Assembly (NCBI RefSeq): GCF_003148565.1
Contig: NZ_QGGL01000018.1
Coordinates: forward strand, 1-64,000
Reading direction: 5' to 3'
From: Tumebacillus permanentifrigoris
Lineage (GTDB): Bacteria; Bacillota; Bacilli; Tumebacillales; Tumebacillaceae
Length of the DNA: 64,000 nucleotides
Shown: positions 23,990 to 32,343 of the stretch, one piece after another
Layout: every line of letters begins with the position of its first letter
Numbering within the stretch: the stretch's first letter is position 1
The notes under the pieces: model-generated
The model's database searches: none
What the model was told of the DNA's origin: nothing
The model's input: only the letters and a program-made list of their open reading frames with translations
Program-made: the position numbers and the translations under genes

Positions 23990-24085
23990 TTATCCGACGC
24001 GTCCGTTTTGCCAGAACCAGATGCCAAGTCCGAGGAACAAGACGCAGAGGATGAAGAGGACGATGGAAAGTCGTCTGAGAAACAT
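23990..24085 (-). CDS. 31-residue single-pass membrane peptide
   Basis: Starts MFLRRLSIVLFI and is almost entirely one hydrophobic helix ending GIWFWQNGRVG. A GGAG element lies 12 bases before the ATG, which is longer than ideal. It follows the MidA-like methyltransferase gene on the same strand by 26 bases and is followed by a terminator, so it may be the last gene of that transcript. Function unknown. It could be spurious. Confidence 0.45.
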   Translation of the reverse strand: MFLRRLSIVLFILCVLFLGLGIWFWQNGRVG

Positions 24086-24111
24086 CTGCGGGGGTCACTC
24101 CTTTTTGTGCC

Positions 24112-25254
24112 TTACTCCGTTTTATTATACAGATTGGGCGAACTCTGCACCAGCACTTTGAAGTGCTCACCGAGACCTCCAGGCAGGATCAACGACTTGA
24201 TCGCACGGTTGCGTTTCATGTCCGGGTCGCGGAAGGGGTCAGCGCTCCAAGCGTTGGTCAGGCGGTTCAGGATGCCGGATTGCAACAGATACTGCGCTTG
24301 TGAGCCGAAAAAGTCGGTGTGCCAGCCCCCCGACTCCCCGACATCGCGCAGAGCTGAAAAGTTTACATCTGCGGTGAGGTCTTGCTGCCCGATGTGTTGA
24401 TAGGGATCGTCGGTCAGCGTATGGCGATAGAAACCGCGCAACGTACCGCTGCGGCGTGAGAGATGGTGCAACATGTCCGCTTCATAGCCGTAATCGATGG
24501 TCAGGATCTGACCGGATGAGAGCAGTTGCAAGGAACGCTCGTACCAGGCCAGACCTGCCAAATTCACCTCGATCGTCTGCCCGACGATCATACCTGGTGC
24601 ATACGTTTGAACGTAGGTCTCCAGCGCTGGATCGCTCAATGGGCCATACTGCTCTTGCAAGTCCGCTGTGACATAGATCTCCCGCAAGCCATCTGTCGTG
24701 CGCGTGACCCGATGCACGGGATACGCGTCGACCAGCTCATTGGTGACGATGACTCCGTGCACGCCACGGAGTCTCGCGTCTCCTGCTCCGGTGGAACTCG
24801 TCAACCGGGGTGTGCCCAAGTTCGCCTCCGCCTGTAGCTCCTGCTCTGTCACCCAGCGCACTTTCTCCACATGCTCTCCAACCAGTTCGCGCTGTATCTG
24901 GCGCAGGGCCGGCGAAATCTCGACGATGGAGTAGGTCAACTGTTCATAAAACGCTCGGTGCTCGCTTGCCCACCTCGACAGCATGTCCCGCGCGAGACGT
25001 CCCTCGCCCCCACCGAACTCGATGACCACACGGGCACTTCCACCCTTGCCTGCGATCTCATCCGCCAGCACCTCCGCGAACACGGGGTTGATGCTCGGCG
25101 CGGTATAGAAGTCGCCTTCCTTGCCGATTTTGCGACGATCGGAGGTGTAATACCCCCACTCCGGGTGGTACAACGCCCATTCCATGTAGCGGGCAAATGT
25201 CACCGGACCCCGCACCCGAATCTGCTCCACAATCCAGTCTCTCAATTCGTTCAC
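24112..25254 (-). CDS. SAM-dependent methyltransferase, MidA/NDUFAF7 family
   Basis: About 380 residues. The N-terminal GPVTFARYMEWALYHPEWGY and the following GDFYTAPSINPVFAE are hallmarks of the COG1565/MidA family. VVIEFGGGEGRLARDML is the SAM-binding motif, and GVIVTNELVDAYPVHRV is a second conserved block. The mitochondrial relative methylates an arginine of complex I subunit NDUFS2. The bacterial target is not known. A TTG at 25272 extends the frame, but AGAGGA lies nine bases before the GTG at 25254, which I prefer. Confidence 0.88.
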   Translation of the reverse strand: MNELRDWIVEQIRVRGPVTFARYMEWALYHPEWGYYTSDRRKIGKEGDFYTAPSINPVFAEVLADEIAGKGGSARVVIEFGGGEGRLARDMLSRWASEHRAFYEQLTYSIVEISPALRQIQRELVGEHVEKVRWVTEQELQAEANLGTPRLTSSTGAGDARLRGVHGVIVTNELVDAYPVHRVTRTTDGLREIYVTADLQEQYGPLSDPALETYVQTYAPGMIVGQTIEVNLAGLAWYERSLQLLSSGQILTIDYGYEADMLHHLSRRSGTLRGFYRHTLTDDPYQHIGQQDLTADVNFSALRDVGESGGWHTDFFGSQAQYLLQSGILNRLTNAWSADPFRDPDMKRNRAIKSLILPGGLGEHFKVLVQSSPNLYNKTE

Positions 25255-25321
25255 GCGCAATCTTCCTCTCAACGAAAAAAGGCGTCAGGGGATCACTCCC
25301 CCTCCGCCTCCTTGTCATATG

Positions 25322-25915
25322 TTACTTCACATCTGCAACGTTCTCGATGACTTTGTCGATCAAGCCGTACTTTTTCGCGTCTTCCGCTTCCATGAAGTTG
25401 TCACGGTCGGTGTCGCGCTCGATGACTTCGATCGGTTGACCGGTGCGTTCCGCGAGGATCTTGTTGAGGTTATCGCGCATCTTGATGATGCGGCGTGCTT
25501 GGATCTCGATGTCAGACGCTTGGCCGCGTGCGCCGCCGAGCGGTTGGTGAATCATCACTTCTGCATTCGGAAGCGCATAGCGCTTGCCCGGTGCACCCGA
25601 CGTCAGCAAGAACGCGCCCATCGAGGCCGCCATGCCGATGCAGATCGTGGAGACGTCCGGCTTGATCCATTGCATGGTGTCATAGATTGCCATCCCTGCT
25701 GTGATCGAGCCACCTGGCGAGTTGATGTAGAGATGGATGTCCTTCTCCGGGTCCTCTGCCGCGAGGAACAGGAGCTGCGCCACGATCGAGTTCGCGACCA
25801 TATCATCGATCTCGCTGCCGAGGAAGATGATGCGATCCTTCAACAGACGGGAGTAAATATCATACGAACGCTCACCACGAGATGTTTGTTCTACGACCAT
25901 CGGTACTAGATTCAT
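25322..25915 (-). CDS. clpP: ATP-dependent Clp protease proteolytic subunit
   Basis: A 197-residue serine peptidase that forms the tetradecameric barrel used by ClpC/ClpX. Catalytic residues are visible: Ser in [11 protein letters not shown], His in MIHQPLGG, and Asp in ERDTDRDNF. Length and start ([20 protein letters not shown]) are typical. The promoter region holds CtsR heptads, so heat and protein-stress induction is expected, as in B. subtilis. Monocistronic by position. Confidence 0.97.
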   Translation of the reverse strand: MNLVPMVVEQTSRGERSYDIYSRLLKDRIIFLGSEIDDMVANSIVAQLLFLAAEDPEKDIHLYINSPGGSITAGMAIYDTMQWIKPDVSTICIGMAASMGAFLLTSGAPGKRYALPNAEVMIHQPLGGARGQASDIEIQARRIIKMRDNLNKILAERTGQPIEVIERDTDRDNFMEAEDAKKYGLIDKVIENVADVK

Positions 25916-25985
25916 GAAGACTACCTCCCTTTTCCAAATCGGTATTGAAATTTCGTACTTTCAGTATACTCAGCGCTCACGAAAA

Positions 25986-26017
25986 GGTCAAAGTCAGTCA
26001 AAGTCAAAAAAGGTCAA
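25986..26017 (-). promoter_or_regulatory. CtsR operator of clpP
   Basis: Tandem heptads GGTCAAA (25986) and AGTCAAA (25996) three bases apart, then a further AGGTCAA at 26011, match the class III heat-shock consensus. Inverted TGACC/TTGACC elements near 26054-26071 may extend it. The site overlaps the expected clpP promoter. Confidence 0.85.
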
Positions 26018-26145
26018 CTGTGACGCTTCCTACACTTTTTCAAGAAATTACCCTGACCTTTCTTGACCAATCTCGTCCTCCTGCGCTGTCATACCACCGA
26101 GAATACTTCTATCCTATGTAGGTACCCTTTTACTTTACTCCAAAC

Positions 26146-26178
26146 AAAAGCCCCTTGTCGAGGCAACAAGTGGCTTTT
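26146..26178 (-). terminator. terminator of the 56-residue gene
   Basis: AAAAGCCcCTTGT / ACAAGtGGCTTTT, 31 bases downstream of the small gene's stop. Confidence 0.7.
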
Positions 26179-26208
26179 GACACGTCTATCACTATGTCCG
26201 ATTTCTCG

Positions 26209-26379
26209 CTACTTAAAACGCACGCCGAACTTCCCGCGGTTCGTGCGGTACAGTTCCACTTCCTGCGGCGGTGTCTTGCCGTAGATCCGCTTGTCACCCT
26301 CCACCCACATCACCGCACAGTACGCTTCAAACTTGCTGTCGTACAACCCTGCCCAATAGACCCAAGACGGCATTGACAA
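26209..26379 (-). CDS. small hypothetical protein rich in aromatic residues
   Basis: A 56-residue protein if started at the TTG at 26379, which has GAGGTGA at ideal spacing. An ATG two codons later (26373) gives 54. The sequence (PSWVYWAGLYDSKFEAYCAV, then TPPQEVELYRTNRGKFGVRF) looks like a compact beta fold. It has no membrane segment, is unrecognised, and is monocistronic with its own terminator. Confidence 0.6.
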   Translation of the reverse strand: MSMPSWVYWAGLYDSKFEAYCAVMWVEGDKRIYGKTPPQEVELYRTNRGKFGVRFK

Positions 26380-26451
26380 GAATCTCACCTCATCCCTTCA
26401 CAGAAGTCTTGTGAGTATTGTCTCCGACTGCCGAATCCCTACTCCTAACAG

Positions 26452-26490
26452 AAAAAACCTGTCCGGCCCGTGGGCCTAACAGGTTTTTTT
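26452..26490. terminator. terminator after the isochorismatase-like gene
   Basis: AAAAAACCTGT...ACAGGTTTTTTTT with an inner GGCCC/GGGCC stem. It ends the minus-strand gene at 26504. Confidence 0.88.
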
Positions 26491-26503
26491 TTGCCAAAAA
26501 GGT

Positions 26504-26968
26504 CTACACCCAAACGCGGCCGCTGCCGAGGTTGAGGACGTTCTCGTCGCCGAGTACGAATTTCATGATCGTGGTCGTTTCCCAGTTGCGGGTCGCGTAG
26601 GAAGCCAGCAGCGGCTCCAAGACTTGAACCAAGTAGCCAGCGTCGAGCAGGTTGTACATGGTTGCCATGACCGCCATGTCGGAGTCGATCCCGCCGAGGT
26701 GTACCAGCTCGATTTTGTTGTCTGCGAGCAGTTGCTTGACTTCGTCGGTGAACGCGGAGTAGCCGCGCTTCTCCACTACTTTGGCATTCGGGGACTTGAG
26801 CAACAGGGTGTTTTCGTTTTCGTTCTCCACGTGCTTCCAGTGCGTGAGGATGACGAGGTCATAGTCCTTCGCGGAGTTGTCCAGATACTTCTGGCACAAC
26901 GGATATATGTAATCCATGTTGCCAAGGAAGTCAGACTGTATATCGGTAATGATCAAGGCCTTTTTCAT
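26504..26968 (-). CDS. isochorismatase-like protein lacking the catalytic cysteine
   Basis: A 154-residue Rossmann-type protein of the cysteine hydrolase family (nicotinamidase/isochorismatase). ALIITDIQSDF keeps the catalytic Asp, and VVEKRGYSAF keeps the Lys. The nucleophile block, normally G-x-x-T-D-x-C-V-x-A-T, reads GGIDSDMAVMATMYN: Ala replaces Cys. It should therefore not hydrolyse amides in the usual way. It may bind a metabolite or be an isochorismatase-type enzyme, since true isochorismatases do not always need Cys. The start has GGAAAGGTGAG upstream. Single gene. Confidence 0.8.
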   Translation of the reverse strand: MKKALIITDIQSDFLGNMDYIYPLCQKYLDNSAKDYDLVILTHWKHVENENENTLLLKSPNAKVVEKRGYSAFTDEVKQLLADNKIELVHLGGIDSDMAVMATMYNLLDAGYLVQVLEPLLASYATRNWETTTIMKFVLGDENVLNLGSGRVWV

Positions 26969-27078
26969 TGTCGGATCTCACCTTTCCAACGTAACGTATA
27001 AGTTCACTGTTTATCCTAACAGAGTCACAACGTGTTGTAAATTACAGAACTTCTACTAAGTATGACGGAACTTTGACG

Positions 27079-27345
27079 TTATTTGCTCAGTTCCAAGATC
27101 TTCAGCAATTCACCGCGCACCATGCCCGCCATCGTCAGGCGTCCCAGCGCTTGTCCATGATGGCCGGTAATCTCAATCACGCCTTCGATCTCCTCCAGCG
27201 CTTCGCCAAAACCGCGTGCAGTCAGGTCGGTACGCATGTCCTCGATCTGCTTGTGGTTCTTGTTCATGCCCGCTTTGGCTTGGGCGATGTATTCATCCAA
27301 CGTCTCGATCAATTTCTCCATGCGTTGCGCGTTGTTATCTGCCAT
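27079..27345 (-). CDS. hypothetical helical protein
   Basis: An 88-residue charged, helical protein (RMEKLIETLDEYIAQAKAGM, then GFGEALEEIEGVIEITGHHG), soluble and without a signal. GGAGGG precedes the ATG at 27345. No family recognised. It lies 59 bases downstream of the LON-domain gene, so the two may share a transcript. Confidence 0.65.
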   Translation of the reverse strand: MADNNAQRMEKLIETLDEYIAQAKAGMNKNHKQIEDMRTDLTARGFGEALEEIEGVIEITGHHGQALGRLTMAGMVRGELLKILELSK

Positions 27346-27404
27346 TGAGAAACCCTCCTGCTAAGTATCGTGTCCCGGTTGATCCTGCACTATTATAGCA
27401 CAAG

Positions 27405-28043
27405 TTACTTCTCTCGTCCGTCACGCATCAGATCTCGCAGCTTCTCAATCTCTTCGCCAAGCAGTTCGTAGATCAGCTCCAAACGCTCGCGGGTGGTGCG
27501 TTTTTGCAACAGCGCCTGCTTGAGTTCTGGCTGCACATGCAACACCGACGGGATCAGGAACGACAGCACCATCGCGTCGTCTGGCAGCTCCAACTTGCCG
27601 AGGTCACGGTTCATCACACACTCCAACAGTTGCCAGTATTTCAAAAACTCGCGCATCACTTCGTCGCGCACCTCGAGCAACCCAGTTGGGGAGGCGGCCT
27701 CATCGGAGTAGGTCTCCACCCGCGCAGTCAGGACATCCTCATCATAGGCGCTCTCCAAAACCCGAAACCGATTGCCGCCGTATGTGTTGATGAACATCCG
27801 ACCGTCGTCGAATTCGATCACGTTGGTAATCTTCGCAATTGTCCCGACCTCGTAGTTGCGCGGGTGCTCCCCTTCGAGTTCCAGTTGCCCATTGGCAACT
27901 TGCACGATGCCAAACGGAACGTGATGTTCAAGGCACATCTTGATCATCGTGCGGTATCGCGGCTCGAAGATGTGCAACGGTAATATGCAATGTGGATATA
28001 ATACAGTCTGCAACGGAAACAACTGCAAGGAATACGTCGCCAT
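27405..28043 (-). CDS. stand-alone LON N-terminal substrate-binding domain protein
   Basis: A 212-residue protein aligning with the N-terminal domain of Lon protease: LQLFPLQTVLYPHCILPLHI FEPRYR start, then EVGTIAKI and RFRVLE blocks, with a helical C-terminal part. There is no AAA or protease domain. The family includes YPII-type proteins that act as substrate adaptors or cereblon-like binders. Role here unknown. The start at 28043 is within a GGGGAAGGGCGC leader. Confidence 0.85.
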   Translation of the reverse strand: MATYSLQLFPLQTVLYPHCILPLHIFEPRYRTMIKMCLEHHVPFGIVQVANGQLELEGEHPRNYEVGTIAKITNVIEFDDGRMFINTYGGNRFRVLESAYDEDVLTARVETYSDEAASPTGLLEVRDEVMREFLKYWQLLECVMNRDLGKLELPDDAMVLSFLIPSVLHVQPELKQALLQKRTTRERLELIYELLGEEIEKLRDLMRDGREK

Positions 28044-28126
28044 GCGCCCTTCCCCCTCCTCTCCCTATGCCGTGCCTTTCCTCTCATTGTATCATGGTGT
28101 ATCATGAAGGTGGAGGATGATAACCG

Positions 28127-28393
28127 ATGTTGATTAACATGTACGATCAAACCGAAGATACTCAAACCCGCTTCGTCGGGTTTGTCGGCGACCACCGTTG
28201 GGACCTGGCGATCACCAAAACCCAGCACTTCTACGGCAAGTCGCTTGTAGTCTGCCTGCAGACGAACAGAGTAGGCATCCTCGGGAACGACGATCTCGAA
28301 GATGACAAGCTCTACCTGCTCGGCCGCACGTTCGGTCTCGAGGATGAAGACCAGACGATCGAACTGCGCAACTTCCTGTACACCAACCTGTAA
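28127..28393 (+). CDS. DUF3055-like protein
   Basis: An 88-residue acidic protein. RFVGFVGDHRWDLAITKTQH and FYGKSLVVCLQTNRVGILGN resemble the DUF3055 family found in Bacillales, as far as I recall. Function unknown, no membrane segment. GGAGG lies 14 bases before the ATG at 28127. Flanked downstream by a shared terminator. Confidence 0.65.
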   Translation: MLINMYDQTEDTQTRFVGFVGDHRWDLAITKTQHFYGKSLVVCLQTNRVGILGNDDLEDDKLYLLGRTFGLEDEDQTIELRNFLYTNL

Positions 28394-28406
28394 ACCCGCG
28401 TGTACA

Positions 28407-28453
28407 CAAAAAAGCATGTCAGCGCCCCCAGTCGGGAGCATGACATGCTTTTT
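28407..28453. terminator. bidirectional terminator
   Basis: AAAAAGCATGTCA...TGACATGCTTTTTT between two convergent genes. Confidence 0.88.
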
Positions 28454-28455
28454 TG

Positions 28456-28908
28456 TTACGCCTGCAAGAATTGACCGTAGCGCTCCATGATGAACTCGAC
28501 GACCGTCTGGTACTCCTCTTGGTCGGTGATGTTCTCCAAATCGTAGGTCCCGGTGCCCGTCGAGTTGGCGCGGAAAAACACCATCTCCCCGCTCTCCGGG
28601 TGCTCGCGGTCGTAGTACAGCGCGTAGGTCTTGCGCTCACAGGTGAAATACGCGCCGAGTACGTACTTGCCCTCGCGCTCCTCCTCCTGCACTTGAACAA
28701 AGAAAATCGAGCCCGTCAGCTCGTGCAACTGCTCCGTGAACAATTCCCCCGGGTAGTCCAATATGTACGTACCGTCCGCTTCTTGCTCCGCGATCAGAAA
28801 CAGTTCCTTTTTGTTATCGCGTTCGAAGTCGATCAACAGCAGGTGTACGTGCTCGTTGAAAAACGCATACTCCTTGCCTTTGCCAAACCGAAACTTCTGC
28901 TGGGACAA
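28456..28908 (-). CDS. hypothetical protein, DUF1292-like
   Basis: A 150-residue acidic protein starting at TTG 28908 with GGAGG nine bases upstream. The open frame to 29106 is not supported. It seems to have two related halves, one with FLIAEQEADGTYILDYPG and one with ALYYDREHPESGEMVFFR followed by DQEEYQTVVEFIMERYGQFL. The ending resembles DUF1292 proteins such as the one at 30351-30650, so it may be a duplicated DUF1292-type fold. Function unknown. Confidence 0.6.
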   Translation of the reverse strand: MSQQKFRFGKGKEYAFFNEHVHLLLIDFERDNKKELFLIAEQEADGTYILDYPGELFTEQLHELTGSIFFVQVQEEEREGKYVLGAYFTCERKTYALYYDREHPESGEMVFFRANSTGTGTYDLENITDQEEYQTVVEFIMERYGQFLQA

Positions 28909-28934
28909 TGAAGTCACCCTCCTGCTATACAGAA

Positions 28935-28959
28935 ACAGCAGGACGGATCGCCCTGCTGT
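28935..28959 (-). terminator. hairpin after the 39-residue gene
   Basis: ACAGCAGG / CCTGCTGT, 18 bases after the small membrane gene. The T-run is short. Confidence 0.55.
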
Positions 28960-28976
28960 GGTCTGTTTGTATGGGA

Positions 28977-29096
28977 TTAGTTTTCCCAGGACTCGTGTTG
29001 CTTGGCAACAGCCTTTTCCGTGTTCTCCTTGGTGATAGAAGCACACATGAACAGGAGGCCAAACATACCGGCGATCGTAGCGAGCATTCCGATCAT
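28977..29096 (-). CDS. 39-residue membrane peptide
   Basis: MIGMLATIAGMFGLLFMCAS forms one hydrophobic helix, followed by a charged tail ending QHESWEN. AAGGGGG lies 11 bases before the ATG. It has its own hairpin and lies upstream of the 28456 gene on the same strand. Real but uncharacterised small protein, or a chance ORF. Confidence 0.5.
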   Translation of the reverse strand: MIGMLATIAGMFGLLFMCASITKENTEKAVAKQHESWEN

Positions 29097-29229
29097 GAGA
29101 ATCCACGCCCCCTTCCTACACATACTAGTTCCCACTAAGCATAAATATCATGAGCCCTCCAAGTCAAGTGAATATCTTTTGAACTTCCCTGTAGAAACTA
29201 GGGAAGAATCATGAAGAGGAGGAATCCCC

Positions 29230-29547
29230 ATGCACCCGCAACAACATTTGCAACGCTACCAGCAAAAAGCAGGTGAAGTCGAACAGGCGACGCGCAGCCT
29301 CATCAACTCCGCGATGTTTTACCTCGATGACCCCAGCCTCCCCGACTCGCTCGGCAACGCGCGCCGCTGTCTGGAGACGGCGAAGTACGTGCTAGAAGGA
29401 CTCTACATCCCATCGACGCCAGCGGAGAGCGCGAGTCCCTTGGCCCATGCGGACGATCGGCACTGGCCGGCGGGCGTGGTCGAGTCGTGGGGCTTTTTGA
29501 ACAACACCGATACGGAACCGGGAGAGTATCCCTACTACCCGATCTAG
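29230..29547 (+). CDS. hypothetical protein
   Basis: A 105-residue soluble protein. The N-terminal half is helical (QRYQQKAGEVEQATRSLINS) and the C-terminal third is Pro/Ser/Asp-rich and ends in EPGEYPYYPI. GAGGAGGAA precedes the ATG at 29230. No family recognised. It begins a run of four small plus-strand genes. Confidence 0.65.
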   Translation: MHPQQHLQRYQQKAGEVEQATRSLINSAMFYLDDPSLPDSLGNARRCLETAKYVLEGLYIPSTPAESASPLAHADDRHWPAGVVESWGFLNNTDTEPGEYPYYPI

Positions 29548-29594
29548 AAAATTCGCGTTATAATGAGGAGGTATAGACGGAAGGGGGAAGTTCG

Positions 29595-29792
29595 ATGTCG
29601 ATCCAAAACCGTTACTTTTTCTACACGATCGTCTTCGCACTTGTCGTCGCCAGCGTGATCACGAAGTCGTACCTCCTGTTCGGGTTGTCGCTCGTGGCAG
29701 GCATCGCGATCGGGTTCATCACCGAGCTCTACGACAACAAGCGCGATGAGAAGTTCAAGCACTACAACGCGAAGCACCAATACAAGCACTAA
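29595..29792 (+). CDS. small two-helix membrane protein
   Basis: A 65-residue protein with two hydrophobic helices (FFYTIVFALVVASVITKSYL, LFGLSLVAGIAIGFITELYD) and a Lys/His-rich cytoplasmic tail. GGAAGGGGG lies upstream of the ATG. 48 bases after the preceding gene. Function unknown. Confidence 0.7.
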   Translation: MSIQNRYFFYTIVFALVVASVITKSYLLFGLSLVAGIAIGFITELYDNKRDEKFKHYNAKHQYKH

Positions 29793-29875
29793 TCTGTGAA
29801 CAATGGAATCCACACCTCGACGGTGTGGATTTTGTGTTATACTGGACTGGAAACTTTTGATGAGGAGGGTCACAG

Positions 29876-30235
29876 ATGACCACACTCGACCGCAATGAGA
29901 TCTGGGCACAGGCGTTTGAATTGGGACACCTGATTCTGGAATCGCCTGAAGTCCTCCACTATAAAGCTGCCGAGCGCGCCATGCAGGAGAACACGGAGAT
30001 CGCCGCCAAGACGGTGAAGTTCCGCGAGATGCAATGGCAGTACGACAAACTCGCTGAGCACGGCACGGGTGCGCACCTCGATGGGTTGCGTCAGGACATC
30101 GAGGCGCTGGCGAAGGACTTGGATCAGTATCCGGAAGTGCAAGCCTACAAAGTCGCGATGAAACAGGTTGACGAGCTGTTGAAGTCTGTCACCGATTTGA
30201 TCGCGTCGACGATTACGGAAAAAGCGGCGGAGTAA
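29876..30235 (+). CDS. YlbF/YmcA (RicA/RicF) family protein
   Basis: A 119-residue helical protein. EIWAQAFELGHLILESPEVL and the C-terminal ALAKDLDQYPEVQAYKVAMK fit the Com_YlbF family. In B. subtilis YlbF, YmcA and YaaT form the Ric complex, which promotes RNase Y-dependent mRNA maturation and affects sporulation, competence and biofilms. Which paralogue this is cannot be told from the sequence alone. Good GAGGAGGGT site, likely a single-gene unit. Confidence 0.82.
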   Translation: MTTLDRNEIWAQAFELGHLILESPEVLHYKAAERAMQENTEIAAKTVKFREMQWQYDKLAEHGTGAHLDGLRQDIEALAKDLDQYPEVQAYKVAMKQVDELLKSVTDLIASTITEKAAE

Positions 30236-30350
30236 TTCCCGCCGTTTTTTGTTGAGTTTCCGAGAACTTCCTGCATTTGACGCGCCCAAACGTGCCATGC
30301 TATGATTGACGGAGATTTCAACCAGAACTAGGAAGCGAGGGATATTTCCC

Positions 30351-30650
30351 ATGTCTGACAACAACAATGTACATATCCACGACGAGAACTGCGACCACGA
30401 TCACGAAGAGGAAGTCGTAACTCTTACCGATGCAGAAGGCAAGGAACGCGAGTTCATCATCGTTGAAGAGATGAATGTTTCCAACGAGCGTTACGCAATC
30501 ATGGTACCTGCTGACGGCGAAGACGAAGACGGCGTGATCATGAAGATCGGCGAAGATGAAAACGGCGAATACCTCGTCGACATCGAAGACGATGAAGAAT
30601 GGCAAAAAGTCGTTGCCGCTTACGAAAAGCTCGCAGACGCGCAGGAGTAA
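30351..30650 (+). CDS. DUF1292 family protein
   Basis: A 99-residue, strongly acidic protein with a His/Asp-rich start (HIHDENCDHDHEEE) and the DUF1292 core (VVTLTDAEGKEREFIIVEEM, then DEEWQKVVAAYEKL). The family is common in Firmicutes near mreB-like and ruvX genes. Its function is unknown. The ATG at 30351 has GAGGG upstream. An open frame to 30306 lacks a ribosome binding site. The His-rich N-terminus could bind metal. Confidence 0.85.
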   Translation: MSDNNNVHIHDENCDHDHEEEVVTLTDAEGKEREFIIVEEMNVSNERYAIMVPADGEDEDGVIMKIGEDENGEYLVDIEDDEEWQKVVAAYEKLADAQE

Positions 30651-30741
30651 TTGTTTCGCTCTCGTAAAACGCTAAGCCACGGGTTCGCATGCGAACTCGT
30701 GGCTTTTTGAATGAAAAGCACTCGGTATGGAGGTACTCGTT

Positions 30742-32010
30742 ATGCATTATGACGTAGTTGTAATTGGCGGTGGCACGTCGGGACTGATGGCGGCGATCTC
30801 AGCAGGGATGCTCGGGGCGAACGTGTTGCTGCTGGAAAAGGGCGACAAACTGGGCCGCAAGCTGTTGATCTCCGGCGGTGGTCGCTGCAACGTGACCAAC
30901 GCCAAGGAGATCGACGAATTGATCAAGCACATCCCCGGCAACGGCCGCTTCATGCACGGCCCGTTCTCCGTGTTCAACAACCGCGACATCATCGACTTTT
31001 TTGAAGATCTCGGCATCAAACTCAAGGAGGAAGACCGCGGCCGCATGTTCCCCGTCACCGACAAGGCCAAATCGGTCCTCGACGCCCTCCTGCGCAAGAT
31101 CGCGGCACATGACATCGAACTGCGCACGCAGTCCCCTGTCGACCATGTGCGCTATGTGAACGGGCGTGTCGCGGGTGTGAAGTTGAAGTCAGGACAAGTG
31201 ATCGATGCCGGCGCGGTGGTCATCGCCGTCGGCGGCAAATCGGTGCCCAAGACCGGCTCCACAGGCGATGGCTATGCATGGGCGCAAGCAGCCGGACACA
31301 CGATCACCGACCTGTACCCGACCGAGGTGCCGATCACCTCGAACGAACCGTTCATCCGCGACCGTTCCTTGCAAGGGTTGTCACTGCGCAACATCGTACT
31401 CTCCGTCTGGAACGCCAAGGGCAAGAAAGTCATCGAGCACGAAGGCGACATGATCTTCACGCACTTCGGTCTCTCCGGTCCCGCCGTGCTCCGCTGCTCG
31501 CAGTTCGTCGTGAAGGAGCAGAAAAAAACTGGAGCGAAGGATGTGCTGATGCAACTCGATTTCTTCCCGGACAAGACGCGGGACGACGTGCAGGACGAGA
31601 TCTGGAAACTCGCTGCGAACGAACCGAAAAAGGCCTTTAAAAACGTGATCAAAGGCTATATCCCGGAACGGTTGCTCCCACTCTTCCTCGAACGCTCCGA
31701 ACTGCGGGAGGACGTCACCTACGCCAACCTGCCCAAGAAAAACATCACCCAGCTCGCCGATCTGCTGAAGGCGTTCCCAATCCGCGCGACGGGCACGCTC
31801 TCGATCGAGGAAGCGTTCATCACCGGCGGCGGCGTCCACCTGAAGGAGATCACCCCGGCCACGATGGAATCGAAGTTGATGCCCGGTCTGTACTTCGCAG
31901 GCGAGGTGCTCGATCTGCATGGGTATACCGGTGGTTTCAACATCACCGTCGCTTTTTCCACGGGATTTGTGGCGGGCAAGAACGCAGCCGAACAAACCGT
32001 TCAGGTATGA
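30742..32010 (+). CDS. FAD-dependent oxidoreductase, HI0933/YtfP-like family
   Basis: A 422-residue flavoprotein. DVVVIGGGTSGLMAAISAGM is the dinucleotide-binding motif, with GRKLLISGGGRCNVTNA and the C-terminal LDLHGYTGGFNITVAFSTGF as family blocks. COG2081 proteins are conserved across bacteria, often called aminoacetone-oxidase-like, with no settled reaction. Start at the ATG at 30742, preceded by GGAGGTACTC. The ATG at 30727 is too far. A terminator follows. Confidence 0.88.
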   Translation: MHYDVVVIGGGTSGLMAAISAGMLGANVLLLEKGDKLGRKLLISGGGRCNVTNAKEIDELIKHIPGNGRFMHGPFSVFNNRDIIDFFEDLGIKLKEEDRGRMFPVTDKAKSVLDALLRKIAAHDIELRTQSPVDHVRYVNGRVAGVKLKSGQVIDAGAVVIAVGGKSVPKTGSTGDGYAWAQAAGHTITDLYPTEVPITSNEPFIRDRSLQGLSLRNIVLSVWNAKGKKVIEHEGDMIFTHFGLSGPAVLRCSQFVVKEQKKTGAKDVLMQLDFFPDKTRDDVQDEIWKLAANEPKKAFKNVIKGYIPERLLPLFLERSELREDVTYANLPKKNITQLADLLKAFPIRATGTLSIEEAFITGGGVHLKEITPATMESKLMPGLYFAGEVLDLHGYTGGFNITVAFSTGFVAGKNAAEQTVQV

Positions 32011-32016
32011 GAATGC

Positions 32017-32050
32017 AAAAAGGCAAGTCTCAGATGAGACTTGCCTTTTT
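32017..32050 (+). terminator. terminator
   Basis: AAAAAGGCAAGTCTCA / TGAGACTTGCCTTTTT, 7 bases after the flavoprotein gene and just ahead of the convergent tRNA cluster, which it may also end. Confidence 0.9.
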
Positions 32051-32054
32051 CATA

Positions 32055-32145
32055 TGGCGGAGGGGGAGGGATTCGAACCCTCGATACTGTTACCAGTATA
32101 CTCCCTTAGCAGGGGAGCGCCTTCGGCCAGCTCGGCCACCACTCC
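32055..32145 (-). tRNA. tRNA-Ser(GCT)
   Basis: On the minus strand, a 91-nt class II tRNA with a long variable arm, T-loop GGTTCGAATCC, anticodon loop CTGCTAA (anticodon GCT) and encoded CCA. The acceptor stem pairs except for one position. Confidence 0.93.
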
Positions 32146-32167
32146 ATGAAGATACAAAAGATAAAAC

Positions 32168-32243
32168 TGGTGCCGCTTACCGGAATCGAACCGATGACCT
32201 ATTCATTACGAGTGAATCGCTCTACCAACTGAGCTAAAGCGGC
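32168..32243 (-). tRNA. tRNA-Thr(CGT)
   Basis: Minus-strand tRNA, 76 nt with encoded CCA. The acceptor GCCGCTT pairs with AAGCGGC. Anticodon loop CTCGTAA gives CGT. T-loop GGTTCGATTCC. Confidence 0.93.
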
Positions 32244-32244
32244 A

Positions 32245-32328
32245 TGGTGGAGAGAGAAGGATTCGAACCTTCGAAGCTTACGCAACGGATTTACAGTCCG
32301 CCCCATTTGGCCACTTTGGTACCTCTCC
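32245..32328 (-). tRNA. tRNA-Tyr(GTA)
   Basis: Minus-strand class II tRNA with GGAGAGG acceptor, anticodon loop CTGTAAA (GTA), a variable arm, T-loop GGTTCGAATCC and CCA. It begins one base from the threonine tRNA, so the two come from one precursor. Confidence 0.93.
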
Positions 32329-32343
32329 ATAGATATGAAATTG

